DNA of 50,438 bases from a bacterium (GCA_030429975.1 JAUIGB010000005.1:1-50438); one strand, 5' to 3'. Positions 13,935-21,742 are shown, numbered from the stretch's first letter. The notes: a model not told the origin generated them from the sequence alone. Numbers and translations are program-made.

Positions 13935-14267
13935 TTGTCATCAGACTTTTGGTGGGGTGTGGCGGTCATTCCCGCCGCCGTCCTCGCAATATGCGTGACG
14001 GCCGGAGCGATCGCGGGCCTGATCTGGCTATCCGCGCACTTTCGGGTCAACGAGTACAAGCTATTGAAACGATCCGAGGATCATAATCGAGCTAATCTGG
14101 CCGCCACCATGGTGTGTGCCAAGTGGGTTCGCTATTGCTGGATACCCGGATGGCACCTGGTTCTCTGCCGTACGACGTTATACGGCAGGGGTGGCGACGC
14201 GATTGAGCATCGACATCGCCAGGTGCGCGCCTCGGTGCAAGCCACGGTGGCCCGAACCGAAGATTAA
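13935..14267 (+). CDS. GC-rich cassette gene: small membrane protein, 110 aa
   Basis: One long hydrophobic segment (residues about 6-33, WGVAVIPAAVLAICVTAGAI and on) is followed by a basic tail rich in Arg. The TTG start at 13935 has AGAGG 9 nt upstream. An overlapping frame from the ATG at 13907 (MTDKREE...) also has a Shine-Dalgarno, but its content is not protein-like. Third codon positions are markedly GC-rich compared with core genes. It is followed by a G-U-containing terminator at 14294-14320. No family recognised. Confidence 0.5.
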   Translation: MSSDFWWGVAVIPAAVLAICVTAGAIAGLIWLSAHFRVNEYKLLKRSEDHNRANLAATMVCAKWVRYCWIPGWHLVLCRTTLYGRGGDAIEHRHRQVRASVQATVARTED

Positions 14268-14293
14268 TTGAATTGGTCAGTGTTTGTCATATA

Positions 14294-14320
14294 GGCCTCA
14301 CGTTGATTCGTGGGGTCTTT
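14294..14320 (+). terminator. Rho-independent terminator
   Basis: A 9-bp stem GGCCTCACG/CGTGGGGTC (two G-U pairs) with loop TTGATT is followed by T-rich sequence. It ends the cassette at 13935-14267 and separates it from the next one. Confidence 0.65.
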
Positions 14321-14406
14321 ACTTTTTTGCTATTTTATGTCAAAATATATACAACCAAAAGAGTCGGTGGCCTCTGATGGCGCACCGCAAGAGTCTAGGA
14401 GAAAAA

Positions 14407-14862
14407 ATGTCGATGCCGGAGCCAATTACGTTCGAGACCGTGACGTTTCCGAACAAGATATCGCAAGCGACACTGGATCGGGCCCTCGATGAGATCACGG
14501 GCTATGTGAAATGGACGTCGTTCATGTCTCGAGATGGACTGATATATAAGGTCTATGGCCTGAGGGCTTATTGTTTGGCGGGTAGACGTGTCGCGAACAC
14601 AGGATGGCAACCACACAGGGATATCCTGGTGGTACCATATAGCTGGCGTACGGACCGTCCCAGTAATTCGCTATGGTTCGTAGAGAGCAGCGGGCCCATC
14701 CATCGCAAGGTTGGCCTGCGCAGTCGTCTGAGCTTGCCGAATCCCTTCGAAGAACTGAGCGACGAGACACGGGCGCATCTCGCGCTGATTTCGGAGGTAA
14801 AGGCAGTCGCCAGCAACCTCAGATCGGCAGTGCGGAGGCTTGAGCATCCGCAGGCCTCCTAA
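14407..14862 (+). CDS. GC-rich cassette gene: hypothetical protein, 151 aa
   Basis: Not recognised. The start ATG at 14407 follows AGGAG with 5 nt spacing; upstream in-frame starts are inside the leader. The protein is soluble with no signal peptide. It contains a predicted beta-rich centre with many Trp/Arg and a helical C terminus. Codons are GC-rich. The leader has a stem with CGGTG and CACCG. The strong terminator at 14879-14920 follows 16 bp after the stop. The complete promoter-leader-ORF-terminator arrangement suggests an independent unit. Confidence 0.55.
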   Translation: MSMPEPITFETVTFPNKISQATLDRALDEITGYVKWTSFMSRDGLIYKVYGLRAYCLAGRRVANTGWQPHRDILVVPYSWRTDRPSNSLWFVESSGPIHRKVGLRSRLSLPNPFEELSDETRAHLALISEVKAVASNLRSAVRRLEHPQAS

Positions 14863-14878
14863 TCAAACGCGGTGCGAT

Positions 14879-14920
14879 AGCCCAGTTCCCTATCCAAGGG
14901 GCTGGGCTTTTCGCTTTTTA
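14879..14920 (+). terminator. Rho-independent terminator
   Basis: AGCCCAGTTCCCT pairs with AGGGG plus CTGGGCT around a short loop and is followed by TTTTCGCTTTTT. It ends the 14407-14862 transcript. Confidence 0.85.
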
Positions 14921-14944
14921 TAAATAATAAATTCTAGGGTTATT

Positions 14945-14972
14945 GTGCAGACAGTTTCTGGGCTGTCTGCAC
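14945..14972 (-). terminator. Hairpin terminator of the 15004-15675 gene
   Basis: A 10-bp stem (GTGCAGACAG/CTGTCTGCAC) with an 8-nt loop lies 32 bp past the stop codon of the minus-strand gene. The downstream minus-strand sequence is A/T-rich without a long T-run, so the call is moderately supported. Confidence 0.6.
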
Positions 14973-15003
14973 TGTGTTTTGGCACCCAGTTGCCTTTAGT
15001 CCA

Positions 15004-15675
15004 TCAGACGAAGTGAACCGATTTGGATTCGCCGAAGTTTTCCGACTCTCTGGTCCAGTTGATCCGGACGTCATCGATCATTTCCAGAATCGTCGCCAAG
15101 TCGGCCCGTCGATGGTTCATGCCACCGGTTATACCGTGCGGGTCGTCGGAGTCGCAGGTGAATGAAACCATGTCTACACTGTCCTCGCGGACACGACGCT
15201 GGAACGTCAGCATGATTCGTCCGCCGAATGCCGCGCAAGCCAGTGTGGTTCGTCCAAACTCTCCACTCGTCTGCCATCCGGTCATCTGGCTGATTTTTTG
15301 GTATAAACCGCCACGGTCATAGACATGTTCGGCGAACTGCAGGAACCGTGCATTGATGAGATGCCACTCCGGTCGCAGGAACTTGTCGACCTGTTCGGCC
15401 ATGGCGTCTGACCCCGTCGTTTCACGAATGATTTCGCGTACGTAGTGCGCCAAGTCCTCTGGCGGATTAGCCCTCTTGAGGACATTCACGGAGTGTCCGA
15501 TGACGCCCAGCGCATGATCTTGGATTCGCCAGTGTGGATCGTCACCGTGAGGAATGGTCATGCCAGCGATGTGATCGGCCAGTGTGTTGGCGACGTGTCG
15601 CTCGACTGAGTCGACGTATGCCCGCGTGCTGTTGGCATGGTCTCGTAGCGCCGCCACGAACTCGGTTCTGTTCAC
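15004..15675 (-). CDS. GC-rich cassette gene: hypothetical soluble protein, 223 aa
   Basis: Not recognised. Residues 1-120 are mainly helical; the C-terminal half is beta-rich (MLTFQRRVREDSVDMVSFTC). No signal peptide or TM. The start is GTG with GGAG 4 nt upstream. The roughly 52-nt leader carries a 7-bp hairpin (15706-15724), and TATAAT lies at 15735-15740. GC-rich codons contrast with neighbours such as 15764-16555. It has its own terminator. Confidence 0.6.
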   Translation of the reverse strand: MNRTEFVAALRDHANSTRAYVDSVERHVANTLADHIAGMTIPHGDDPHWRIQDHALGVIGHSVNVLKRANPPEDLAHYVREIIRETTGSDAMAEQVDKFLRPEWHLINARFLQFAEHVYDRGGLYQKISQMTGWQTSGEFGRTTLACAAFGGRIMLTFQRRVREDSVDMVSFTCDSDDPHGITGGMNHRRADLATILEMIDDVRINWTRESENFGESKSVHFV

Positions 15676-15705
15676 GATTCTCCAATCGATAGATAGATGG
15701 ACTAA

Positions 15706-15740
15706 CAGAAAGATCTACTTTCTGATCGAGTATAATTATA
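15706..15740 (-). promoter_or_regulatory. Promoter -10 and 5' leader hairpin
   Basis: Minus-strand TATAAT (15735-15740) is followed by a CAGAAAG-ATCTA-CTTTCTG-type stem-loop (15706-15724) at the start of the mRNA and then by the Shine-Dalgarno. Such 5' stems usually protect mRNA from 5'-end-dependent decay. Confidence 0.6.
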
Positions 15741-15763
15741 ACATAAAAACTAAAATAGTAAAC

Positions 15764-16555
15764 CTATGCTGTTAGGCTGGCGGTGGCGGATTCTAGGGGT
15801 TGACCTGGATTCCATAGCCAATAACACGCCATGTTGGTGGCGACGGTGCCTTTCCATATCGCCATCGGGTATTCCCACGGCGTCGTGGTCACTTGGCCTG
15901 CGCTGGCAATTATGATTTGGTTCTGATGGAACGTAGCGATTGTCACGGGGTAAGTGATCGTGAATTTGTGCAGTGCTTCGACAAGCTGTTGCAACTGCAT
16001 GCTAAAAGTCAAAATCTTTGGATAATACACTCTGCTGAATATTTTTTGTAACTGAGCAAAGGACGCTACCAGTAGCGTGCCATCACGCTCGACCACTACA
16101 TCTGGTGTGTCTAACACTAGATCTAGCGCGTCCCTAGTGACCGTCAACGGGCCGGAATAATCACGAATAAAATCCTCTACCAACATGGCTGTTTCGCTAT
16201 TTTTGCCACTGTCGCCTATCAGCAGTACGCCATCGGCCCATTTACCCATGGCACGCAGTTCGTTGATGCCCTCGCGCGACATGCCCCCAGATGGATTTGT
16301 AGGTGTGTATGTGACGTCGGTAATTACCGCCGGGACGGATTTCTTTAGTACGTTTGGTAATAGTACGCGTACTTGGCCTACTCCGGCGTCCATGGCGGTC
16401 CCGTACGCGTCGCCTACACCGACAAAGCCCAACTTGTTGCCACCGACAATACCTAATTTACCCGCATGCTGTTTTTGCTCGGGCTTGTTCCATTCTATAT
16501 CCGGGAAAAGTGGCTTTTTTGGCTCTTGCCTTTTCCAATACTGCAAGTGTTCCAT
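15764..16555 (-). CDS. NAD(P)H-hydrate dehydratase-like (ribokinase fold) protein, divergent
   Basis: 263 residues. KLGIVGGNKLGFVGVGDAYGTAMDAG followed by G-Q-V-R-V-L-L-P and, later, a D-G-V-L-L-I-G-D-S-G-K-N-S-E-T-A segment resemble the YjeF C-terminal domain, which repairs NAD(P)HX. The canonical G-P-G-L-G and D-A-D-A-L motifs are degraded (G-D-S-G-K-N; V-T-R-D-A-L-D-L), so activity is uncertain. TATAAT ends 8 nt before the ATG. It may be a family-specific paralogue that binds a nucleotide without dehydratase activity. Confidence 0.55.
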   Translation of the reverse strand: MEHLQYWKRQEPKKPLFPDIEWNKPEQKQHAGKLGIVGGNKLGFVGVGDAYGTAMDAGVGQVRVLLPNVLKKSVPAVITDVTYTPTNPSGGMSREGINELRAMGKWADGVLLIGDSGKNSETAMLVEDFIRDYSGPLTVTRDALDLVLDTPDVVVERDGTLLVASFAQLQKIFSRVYYPKILTFSMQLQQLVEALHKFTITYPVTIATFHQNQIIIASAGQVTTTPWEYPMAIWKGTVATNMACYWLWNPGQPLESATASLTA

Positions 16556-16584
16556 ATCCGTTGATTATACATGACAAATGAAAT

Positions 16585-16617
16585 GGGGGCCGCCCGCGCA
16601 TAGCGCGAACGACCCCC
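16585..16617 (-). terminator. GC-rich terminator-like hairpin
   Basis: GGGGG and CCCCC arms enclose a CGCGC-ATA-GCGCG inner stem. On the minus strand it is followed by ATTTCATTTGTC. It would end a non-coding transcript coming from about 17.18 kb. Confidence 0.6.
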
Positions 16618-17190
16618 TACCAGCCCCTTATGGCGCATCTAGCGCGAGGACATGGTGGTGTGTGAGTGAGAAATACCGGGCCCGGTATGCAGGATCTCTC
16701 ATCCACAGCGGGTGCACTCCGCGGGTTCACAGTGTGGTACAGGCGGCGATCAACCGCATGCGCACATCTGTAGGTGGGCCTGCGCCAACCTTTGTCACGA
16801 CCCCCCTTTCGGCGGAGGATCGCAACTAGCCGGTCGCGCAGTGCGACCATTCCAACCCACCAGCGAGTGATGGGGTCTAGCAGGCGGAGATAGAATTGTT
16901 AACACTCTTTGGATAACAATATTCTAACCCGCCAAGCAGAAGGCGGAAAGCATGAAGCATGAGACGAAAGGCAGGAGACTGAGACTGTGGTAACTTGACC
17001 CTATTGAGGACAATGATTACCTACTGTGACCGTTCTTGCCTTTTTGGGCAATTTCAGTACAGTTTGCCAGATACACATTAATGTATCTGATAAACCGTAC
17101 TGAAAAGTATTCTCGTTTTCACTATAAATGTACAGGTGTGGGAGTCGATTTTGTCGCCTCTACCACCTCTATCCTTTCACTATAGCACAA
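16618..17190 (-). ncRNA. GC-rich structured non-coding block
   Basis: About 570 bp without a convincing gene but with many helices. They include GGTGGG/CCCACC (16773-16778/16856-16861) enclosing GGTCGC/GCGACC (16832-16837/16843-16848) and GACCCCCC/GGAGGATC (16799-16806/16814-16821), the palindrome ATACCGGG-CCCGGTAT (16673-16688), and a long stem-loop at 17052-17105 (9 + 4 + 7 bp). Minus-strand TATAGT boxes lie at 17179-17184 and near 17121, and a terminator at 16585-16617. I see no RNase P, tmRNA, SRP or 6S signature. It may contain one or more unrecognised RNAs. Strand is inferred from the terminator. Confidence 0.4.
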
Positions 17191-17215
17191 TATATAAAAT
17201 ATGTCAAATGTTTTT

Positions 17216-18013
17216 TTAATTTTCGTCTAGCATTTCTAGAGCAGCGTTTTTCATACCCTGTCCATGCAGGTAGTATCCGCTGGATATCCGTGATTCCAGT
17301 ACGCGTATGCGAGCCTCGTTATCCTCGGCCAGTACTATGTTGAGGAGTGTCGATGATGCCTTTTTCAGAGCCTCTTCCCCTGGTTGGTTGACATACCTTA
17401 TCAGATCTGGCTGATTCATGCCAAATTCTAGCGAATCTAGGGCCTCTAGCAATCGATTGCGGGTATCTGGGTCGTCTACTGGTTCGGTGAAGCGCGATCG
17501 CCATTCATTGGTGGGTGCCACGACATAAACGGTTTTTAGCGTGGCGAATCCGGCGCGGCGCATCATATCTAGGCTATCGGGTAAAAAGGGTTGCAGATTG
17601 TATTTGGAATCAAAGTTTTGCGGTTGACCTCCGTAAATATGTCCTGTTTTGAATAGCGACCAGTTGAGCATTTGACCGTTTTCGATCAGATCGACGGCAC
17701 GATCGTGGTTGTGCCCTTCGTCCGCGGTAATATAATCTGCCGGATCTGATGGACGTCGCCCGCGAGTGACGGACGAGCCTACCTCGGCTATATCTATTCC
17801 TCGTTGACGCCCCATTTCCAGCATCGGATTTATACTAGTAGATTTACCTACGCGAGTAGCACCCACGAAGGCTATGAAATGCTTGTCGGCCACTTCACCG
17901 CCGGTGTACGCGTAGTCGTCGCGTTGTGCGACCAAATCGTCGATTCGATCAATTGTACGTTTGGATACGCCCAGATCACATAAACGAGCGTAGGTTCCCT
18001 CCTCGATATTCAT
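17216..18013 (-). CDS. Guanylate-kinase-like P-loop NTPase, divergent
   Basis: 265 residues from the ATG at 18013, where TACAAT ends 6 nt upstream; the longer frame to 18046 would place the promoter inside the gene. Walker A is GATRVGKST (51-59). The following S-S-V-T-R-G-R-R-P-S-D-P-A-D-Y resembles the guanylate kinase GMP-binding T-T-R-x-x-R-x-G-E-x-x-G-x-x-Y motif. Y-V-V-A-P and the C-terminal helices fit a nucleoside-monophosphate-kinase fold. The conserved GMP-site Glu is replaced, so the substrate may differ. The N-terminal 35 residues contain a helix-turn-helix-like segment (LCDLGVSKRTIDRIDDL), which hints at DNA binding. Confidence 0.6.
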   Translation of the reverse strand: MNIEEGTYARLCDLGVSKRTIDRIDDLVAQRDDYAYTGGEVADKHFIAFVGATRVGKSTSINPMLEMGRQRGIDIAEVGSSVTRGRRPSDPADYITADEGHNHDRAVDLIENGQMLNWSLFKTGHIYGGQPQNFDSKYNLQPFLPDSLDMMRRAGFATLKTVYVVAPTNEWRSRFTEPVDDPDTRNRLLEALDSLEFGMNQPDLIRYVNQPGEEALKKASSTLLNIVLAEDNEARIRVLESRISSGYYLHGQGMKNAALEMLDEN

Positions 18014-18083
18014 GGAGCGATTGTACAGCACGATAATGTTTGGCAAAAGTTCTAGTGTTTATATTCCGCCCAAGAAAGCAAAA

Positions 18084-18133
18084 CGCCACCCGGTAACCGA
18101 GCAGCGCTTGCTGTTTGTGATTACGGGGTGGCG
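18084..18133 (-). terminator. Strong terminator overlapping a stop codon
   Basis: CGCCACCCCGTAA pairs with TTACCGGGTGGCG (one bulge), loop about 24 nt with an inner AGC/GCT stem, followed by TTTTGCTTTCTT on the minus strand. The 5' arm includes the last codons and the TAA of the 18121-18894 gene, so translating ribosomes could delay termination. Confidence 0.85.
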
Positions 18134-18894
18134 GATTTCGGTACGGAAGGGGCCGCGTTGATGGCCGCGTTCGTCAACTGTTGGTTGAGATTCTCGGCAT
18201 TGTTGTTTGCGAGACGCGCGGCCATGCGAACGATGCGATCGTGATTGTTCACGTAATCGTCGTTGACTTTCTGGGCATGAGCGAGAGATCCGTACAGTAC
18301 TGGAACACGATCGTCCAGCCATGACTGAGTCGTCTTTTTGCGAGCTTCATTGACCTCCACTCGCAAACGCGCTCGAACCTCGGCTGTCACATGAAGCTCG
18401 TTCCGTAGGATCGCCTCGTAGTCCAGGCCCTTGTCGCTTTCTCGCTCAATTTCGTGACGCACTCTGCTCCACGACAGACCGGGCCCCGTGCATTCCATGA
18501 TCTTGCCGAGATAGTAATCGACATGCGGGTCGATTATCTCGGTTTCCTCTGGCAGCTGCAGATCGTACATGTACTGTTCGCGATCCGCTTCTTTGCGTTT
18601 GTCGGCAGATTGACGAAAACGCACCCAGCTCCGAATCAGAAATCCGATACCACCCGCGCCAAGAACCGCGGACTGAATCGGAGCCCACATGAAGGCGGCC
18701 ATACCGCCTAGCACAAGACCGCCGAGACACCACAAGGTCGCAATCGTGAGCAACGTGTTAGCGTCGCGTCGCGTGTTGGACCCGTCCAAGTAGGAGTGCG
18801 GATTTAGCGCTTTTTCCCACTGGTCCTTGTCCATGTAATGACCATTGAGCACAAAGACCCAACGGCCGACGTAGTTCTCTAATTCTTTTAACAC
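18121..18894 (-). CDS. GC-rich cassette gene: two-TM membrane protein, 257 aa
   Basis: Not recognised. Two adjacent TM helices (residues about 48-90, LLTIATLWCLGGLVLGGMAAF and then SAVLGAGGIGFLI) follow a 45-residue N-terminal domain with Trp/Tyr. The C-terminal ~160 residues are charged, helical and probably cytoplasmic. The GTG start has AAGGAAA upstream. The promoter at 18957-18985, a leader stem CTATCCC/GGGTAG, GC-rich codons and its own terminator make it a self-contained unit. Confidence 0.6.
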   Translation of the reverse strand: MLKELENYVGRWVFVLNGHYMDKDQWEKALNPHSYLDGSNTRRDANTLLTIATLWCLGGLVLGGMAAFMWAPIQSAVLGAGGIGFLIRSWVRFRQSADKRKEADREQYMYDLQLPEETEIIDPHVDYYLGKIMECTGPGLSWSRVRHEIERESDKGLDYEAILRNELHVTAEVRARLRVEVNEARKKTTQSWLDDRVPVLYGSLAHAQKVNDDYVNNHDRIVRMAARLANNNAENLNQQLTNAAINAAPSVPKSATP

Positions 18895-18956
18895 GGAGCT
18901 TTCCTTCCGTTGTCGAAGATCTCCCTACCCTCTTTTCGGGATAGAGTTCTAAGCAA

Positions 18957-18985
18957 ATAATAGAATAAAATTGATAAAAAGTCAA
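18957..18985 (-). promoter_or_regulatory. Sigma-70-type promoter
   Basis: Minus-strand TTGACT (18980-18985) and TATTAT (18957-18962) are 17 nt apart. The leader then forms CTATCCC-GAAAAGA-GGGTAG (18925-18944). It drives the 18121-18894 cassette. Confidence 0.75.
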
Positions 18986-19000
18986 TGTTAGTAAAGAGAA

Positions 19001-19049
19001 AGACCCTGCGACGGCCACAGGGTCTTCTCTGTTGGTCATCGCAGGGTCT
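19001..19049 (-). terminator. Terminator of the lipoprotein gene
   Basis: AGACCCTGCGA pairs with TCGCAGGGTCT (11 bp) starting 5 bp after the stop codon and is followed on the minus strand by TTCTCTTT. An alternative inner pairing of AGACCCTG with CAGGGTCT also exists. Confidence 0.85.
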
Positions 19050-19054
19050 GCGGA

Positions 19055-19558
19055 TCAGCCGGTGATTTTGATGCTCACGAATTCGAGTCCGACTCGCTTG
19101 CCGTGCTGGGGGCTGTAGTTCACATTGGTCCTGCCGACATAGTGGACTTCGTCGTCCTCTTTCAGCTGACTGCAGACGGCTTCCTCGATCGGGCAGTCAA
19201 AGCCGGTCTCTGTGAAGTAGCCACCCTTCCCCGAGATAACCACGATGTAGGCGTCTTCTTCGGGGACGTGCCATGTCCACTCGACGATGCCGTCCAGCGA
19301 CATTAGCCTACCATCGCCGACCTTGTCGGCGATGCACTCTTGAACACTTCCCGAAACCGAGTCTTCGCATGCTCTCGCCTCGTTGGCGAACAGGTGCCGG
19401 TCATGATTCATGCTCCGGACCGACTCGCTCAAAATCGCCGGCGGGTCCTCGAGCAGTTGTTCGCTCGAACCCGGCAGGATCTCTTCGCCACAGGCAGTCA
19501 TCAGCAAGGATCCGGCGACAGCGATGAAGCCGGTCGCGAGATTTCGCATCTTGATCAC
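19055..19558 (-). CDS. GC-rich cassette gene: lipoprotein, about 167 aa
   Basis: The start region reads GTG ATC AAG ATG; a GGA lies 8 nt before the GTG. The signal sequence RNLATGFIAVAGSLLMTAC ends in a lipobox (L-M-T-A-C), so the mature protein would begin at a lipidated Cys and sit on the outer face of the membrane. The mature part has four more Cys and no recognised domain. TATAAT at 19613-19618 is followed by a 7-bp leader hairpin (19581-19602), and a strong terminator follows the gene. Codons are GC-rich. Confidence 0.65.
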   Translation of the reverse strand: MIKMRNLATGFIAVAGSLLMTACGEEILPGSSEQLLEDPPAILSESVRSMNHDRHLFANEARACEDSVSGSVQECIADKVGDGRLMSLDGIVEWTWHVPEEDAYIVVISGKGGYFTETGFDCPIEEAVCSQLKEDDEVHYVGRTNVNYSPQHGKRVGLEFVSIKITG

Positions 19559-19580
19559 GTTGTTAATCCAATCTGTACTG

Positions 19581-19618
19581 TCTTCGAACAAGGTGTCGAA
19601 GATACTGGATATATTATA
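19581..19618 (-). promoter_or_regulatory. Promoter -10 and leader hairpin of the lipoprotein cassette
   Basis: Minus-strand TATAAT (19613-19618) is followed about 11 nt later by TCTTCGA-8 nt-TCGAAGA. This is the same promoter-hairpin arrangement as at 15706-15740. Confidence 0.65.
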
Positions 19619-19627
19619 ACATAATAA

Positions 19628-20419
19628 CTATGAAATTACAATGCTGACAGGACAATGATCACTGCCCATTTGATCGGCATGAATATGGGCTGATTTGATA
19701 CGGGATTTTAGGGACTGCGACGCTACGACATAGTCGATACGCCATCCAACGTTGCGCGCGCGGGCGTTTGCCCAGGCTGTCCACCAGGTGTAGTTTTCGC
19801 CATCAGTGTTGAACATACGAAACGTGTCGAGGAATTTGGCTTCGACTATCGCGTCAAAACCGGCTCGCTCTTCGTCGGTAAAGCCGTGTGATTTGTGGTT
19901 GTCGTCAGGACGGGCGAGGTCGATTTCTTGGTGCGCGACGTTTAGGTCTCCGCAAAAAATCACGGGTTTACTCTGCTCTAGCCTCTTCATGTATTCCAAA
20001 AAAGCACGATCCCACTGCTGGGTACGCAGGTCGAGGCGTTCCAGTTTGCCTTTGCTATTTGGCGTGTATACGCTGACTACCCAAAAATCGTCGAATTCGG
20101 CGGCCAGTACCCTACCCTCGGCGTTAGTGTCGCCAAATTGATCCGACAGCTGGTATTTACTGGCAATGTCTGCTGGAATGTTATTTACAGTGGTGATGGC
20201 CGGCGTTTTACTGAATATGGCCGTACCGCTATATCCGGCTTTGTTGGCGTCGCACCAATATTCGGTATATTCGGCCAAATCGATTTCGGCCTGGCCTTTT
20301 TTGGCCTTGGTTTCTTGGATACAAAAAATGTCCGGTTGATGTTTGTTGATGAATTCTGTCAGCGCGCCTTTTTTGATGACGGCGCGAATTCCGTTGACGT
20401 TCCAGGAGTAGATTTTCAT
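19628..20419 (-). CDS. xth: Exodeoxyribonuclease III
   Basis: 263 residues, the usual length. Motifs of the exonuclease III/APE1 family are all present: KIYSWNVNGIRA (Asn metal ligand), D-I-F-C-I-Q-E-T-K (catalytic Glu), Y-T-P-N-S, C-G-D-L-N-V-A-H (Asp/Asn), and the C-terminal R-I-D-Y-V and G-S-D-H-C-P (catalytic His). The enzyme cleaves abasic sites and removes 3' blocks in base-excision repair. Its ATG overlaps the smpB stop (ATGA), so the two are co-transcribed and translationally coupled. Confidence 0.97.
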   Translation of the reverse strand: MKIYSWNVNGIRAVIKKGALTEFINKHQPDIFCIQETKAKKGQAEIDLAEYTEYWCDANKAGYSGTAIFSKTPAITTVNNIPADIASKYQLSDQFGDTNAEGRVLAAEFDDFWVVSVYTPNSKGKLERLDLRTQQWDRAFLEYMKRLEQSKPVIFCGDLNVAHQEIDLARPDDNHKSHGFTDEERAGFDAIVEAKFLDTFRMFNTDGENYTWWTAWANARARNVGWRIDYVVASQSLKSRIKSAHIHADQMGSDHCPVSIVIS

Positions 20420-20883
20420 GATTTGTAGTCCTTTGCTTCGCGTTCTAGGTCGCGTTTTTTGATAGTTTCGCGTTTGTCCATGCGTTTTTTGCCTTTACCC
20501 AGGGCGATTACTAACTTGATGTGTTGTCCGGTGGTTAACAGCTTGGTCGGTACTATTGACATACCTTCGTGACGCTTTGCGTACAATTGATCGATTTGTT
20601 TTCGATGCGCTAGCAGTTTGCGGGGCTCGGTGTCGATTGTTCTGGCCCCTGGCTTGCCTTTTTCGTTTAGCTTTAGGCTAAAACTGGCGTTGTTTAGCCA
20701 CAGTTCATTGTCACGAATCGTCACGAAAGAACCTTTTAGGTGGACGTGTCCATCGCGGGCGGCACGAACTTCTGGTCCGGTTAGGGATATTCCCACTACT
20801 AAATCATCCTCTAACGCGTAATCAAACCGCGCGCGACGGTTGAGGATTGCGGATGGTTTTTTGACTGATTTCTTGCCTGCCAT
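20416..20883 (-). CDS. smpB: SsrA-binding protein SmpB
   Basis: 155 residues with the typical start NRRARFDYALEDDLVVGISLTGPEVRA, the core G-S-F-V-T-I-R-D-N-E-L-W-L-N, and the C-terminal helix D-K-R-E-T-I-K-K-R-D that occupies the decoding centre. SmpB delivers tmRNA to stalled ribosomes. TACAAT ends 8 nt before the ATG at 20883, whereas the ATG two codons earlier is only 2 nt from the box, so 20883 is preferred. No tmRNA gene was recognised in this window. Confidence 0.97.
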   Translation of the reverse strand: MAGKKSVKKPSAILNRRARFDYALEDDLVVGISLTGPEVRAARDGHVHLKGSFVTIRDNELWLNNASFSLKLNEKGKPGARTIDTEPRKLLAHRKQIDQLYAKRHEGMSIVPTKLLTTGQHIKLVIALGKGKKRMDKRETIKKRDLEREAKDYKS

Positions 20884-20929
20884 TCCCATTAATTGTAACA
20901 GGGATTATTCTCTGGTATAGTCTGTTGAG

Positions 20930-21742
20930 ATGAATCGCCCGCAATTATTCACATTTGATGGACAGGCGCGTAGCGGAAAAGGCACCATCGTGCATGCGGT
21001 CAAACGTTCACTGCAGGCAAGAAATATAAAGACGATGTTAATCGACGCGGGACAGGTGTTCCGCGTTTTAGTCGTGTCGGCGCATGAACATGGCGTGGAC
21101 GTAGACTCTCCAGAATCTATCGATCAGTTTTTGTCTGACGAAAAGATGCTACACGAGACAACCGATCTAGTAAAAAAGGTTTACCATATGGATCATGCCG
21201 AGAGAGACGCATTGTTGTACACGAACGAGGTTGGCGCGAATAGTGCCAAGTTTGGGGCGCGTCCATTGGCTCAGGATTTCAAGGACAACCTAGTGCGTAA
21301 ATGGTTGCATGACGCATCTGACGAGGGATATCGCGTCGTGTTGATGGACGGTCGGGCGCTAGAAGAAGTCGGCGTACAATTGGAGTCAGAGGGCTTTTGT
21401 GATTTTCGAGCGGGGTTTTATTTTGTCAGCGACCCGCGGATTGGCGCGCGACGTACGCTGGGATATTATGACGTACCGTATGACAAGCTGACTGATGAAC
21501 AGCGCCGTGAAGTAGATGACTTTACTGATCAAATAATAGAGAGGAACCGGGCTGATAGCGAGCGCGAGAGACAGCCAATAGTACCGCCAGTTGGCGCGAC
21601 TACGTATAAACTTCCCGACTTTGACATGGAAATTACGGGCAATGAACGACAGATGGCTATTATCGATACATCGGCCGACGTAACTATCCAGCAAATGACG
21701 GGGCCAATCGTGGCTATGTTTGATAAAATATCTGACCTGTAG
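20930..21742 (+). CDS. Cytidylate-kinase-like NTPase
   Basis: 270 residues. Walker A GQARSGKGT (residues 11-19) opens the protein, as in CMP kinases. V-V-L-M-D-G-R-A-L-E-E-V-G followed by F-Y-F-V-S-D-P-R-I-G-A-R-R matches the D-G-R-D-I-G-T and R-A-x-R-R regions of the family. The insert between them is longer and different from housekeeping Cmk, and the C-terminal ~50 residues are extra. It is therefore a divergent member whose substrate may be CMP or something else. TATAGT ends 8 nt before the ATG. Confidence 0.7.
   Translation: MNRPQLFTFDGQARSGKGTIVHAVKRSLQARNIKTMLIDAGQVFRVLVVSAHEHGVDVDSPESIDQFLSDEKMLHETTDLVKKVYHMDHAERDALLYTNEVGANSAKFGARPLAQDFKDNLVRKWLHDASDEGYRVVLMDGRALEEVGVQLESEGFCDFRAGFYFVSDPRIGARRTLGYYDVPYDKLTDEQRREVDDFTDQIIERNRADSERERQPIVPPVGATTYKLPDFDMEITGNERQMAIIDTSADVTIQQMTGPIVAMFDKISDL

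Noticed and set aside
13907-14086. Overlapping frame MTDKREE... as the gene instead of 13935-14267
   Set aside because: Although it has an ATG and a Shine-Dalgarno, its content is Arg/Gly-rich and lacks the GC3 pattern, which fits the 13935 frame.
16618-16850. 77-codon minus-strand ORF as a gene
   Set aside because: Composition is Arg/Cys/Pro-rich without protein-like pattern; the sequence is explained by GC-rich RNA helices.
16585-17190. RNase P RNA
   Set aside because: The conserved GAGGAAAGTC and ACAGARA core segments were not found on either strand.
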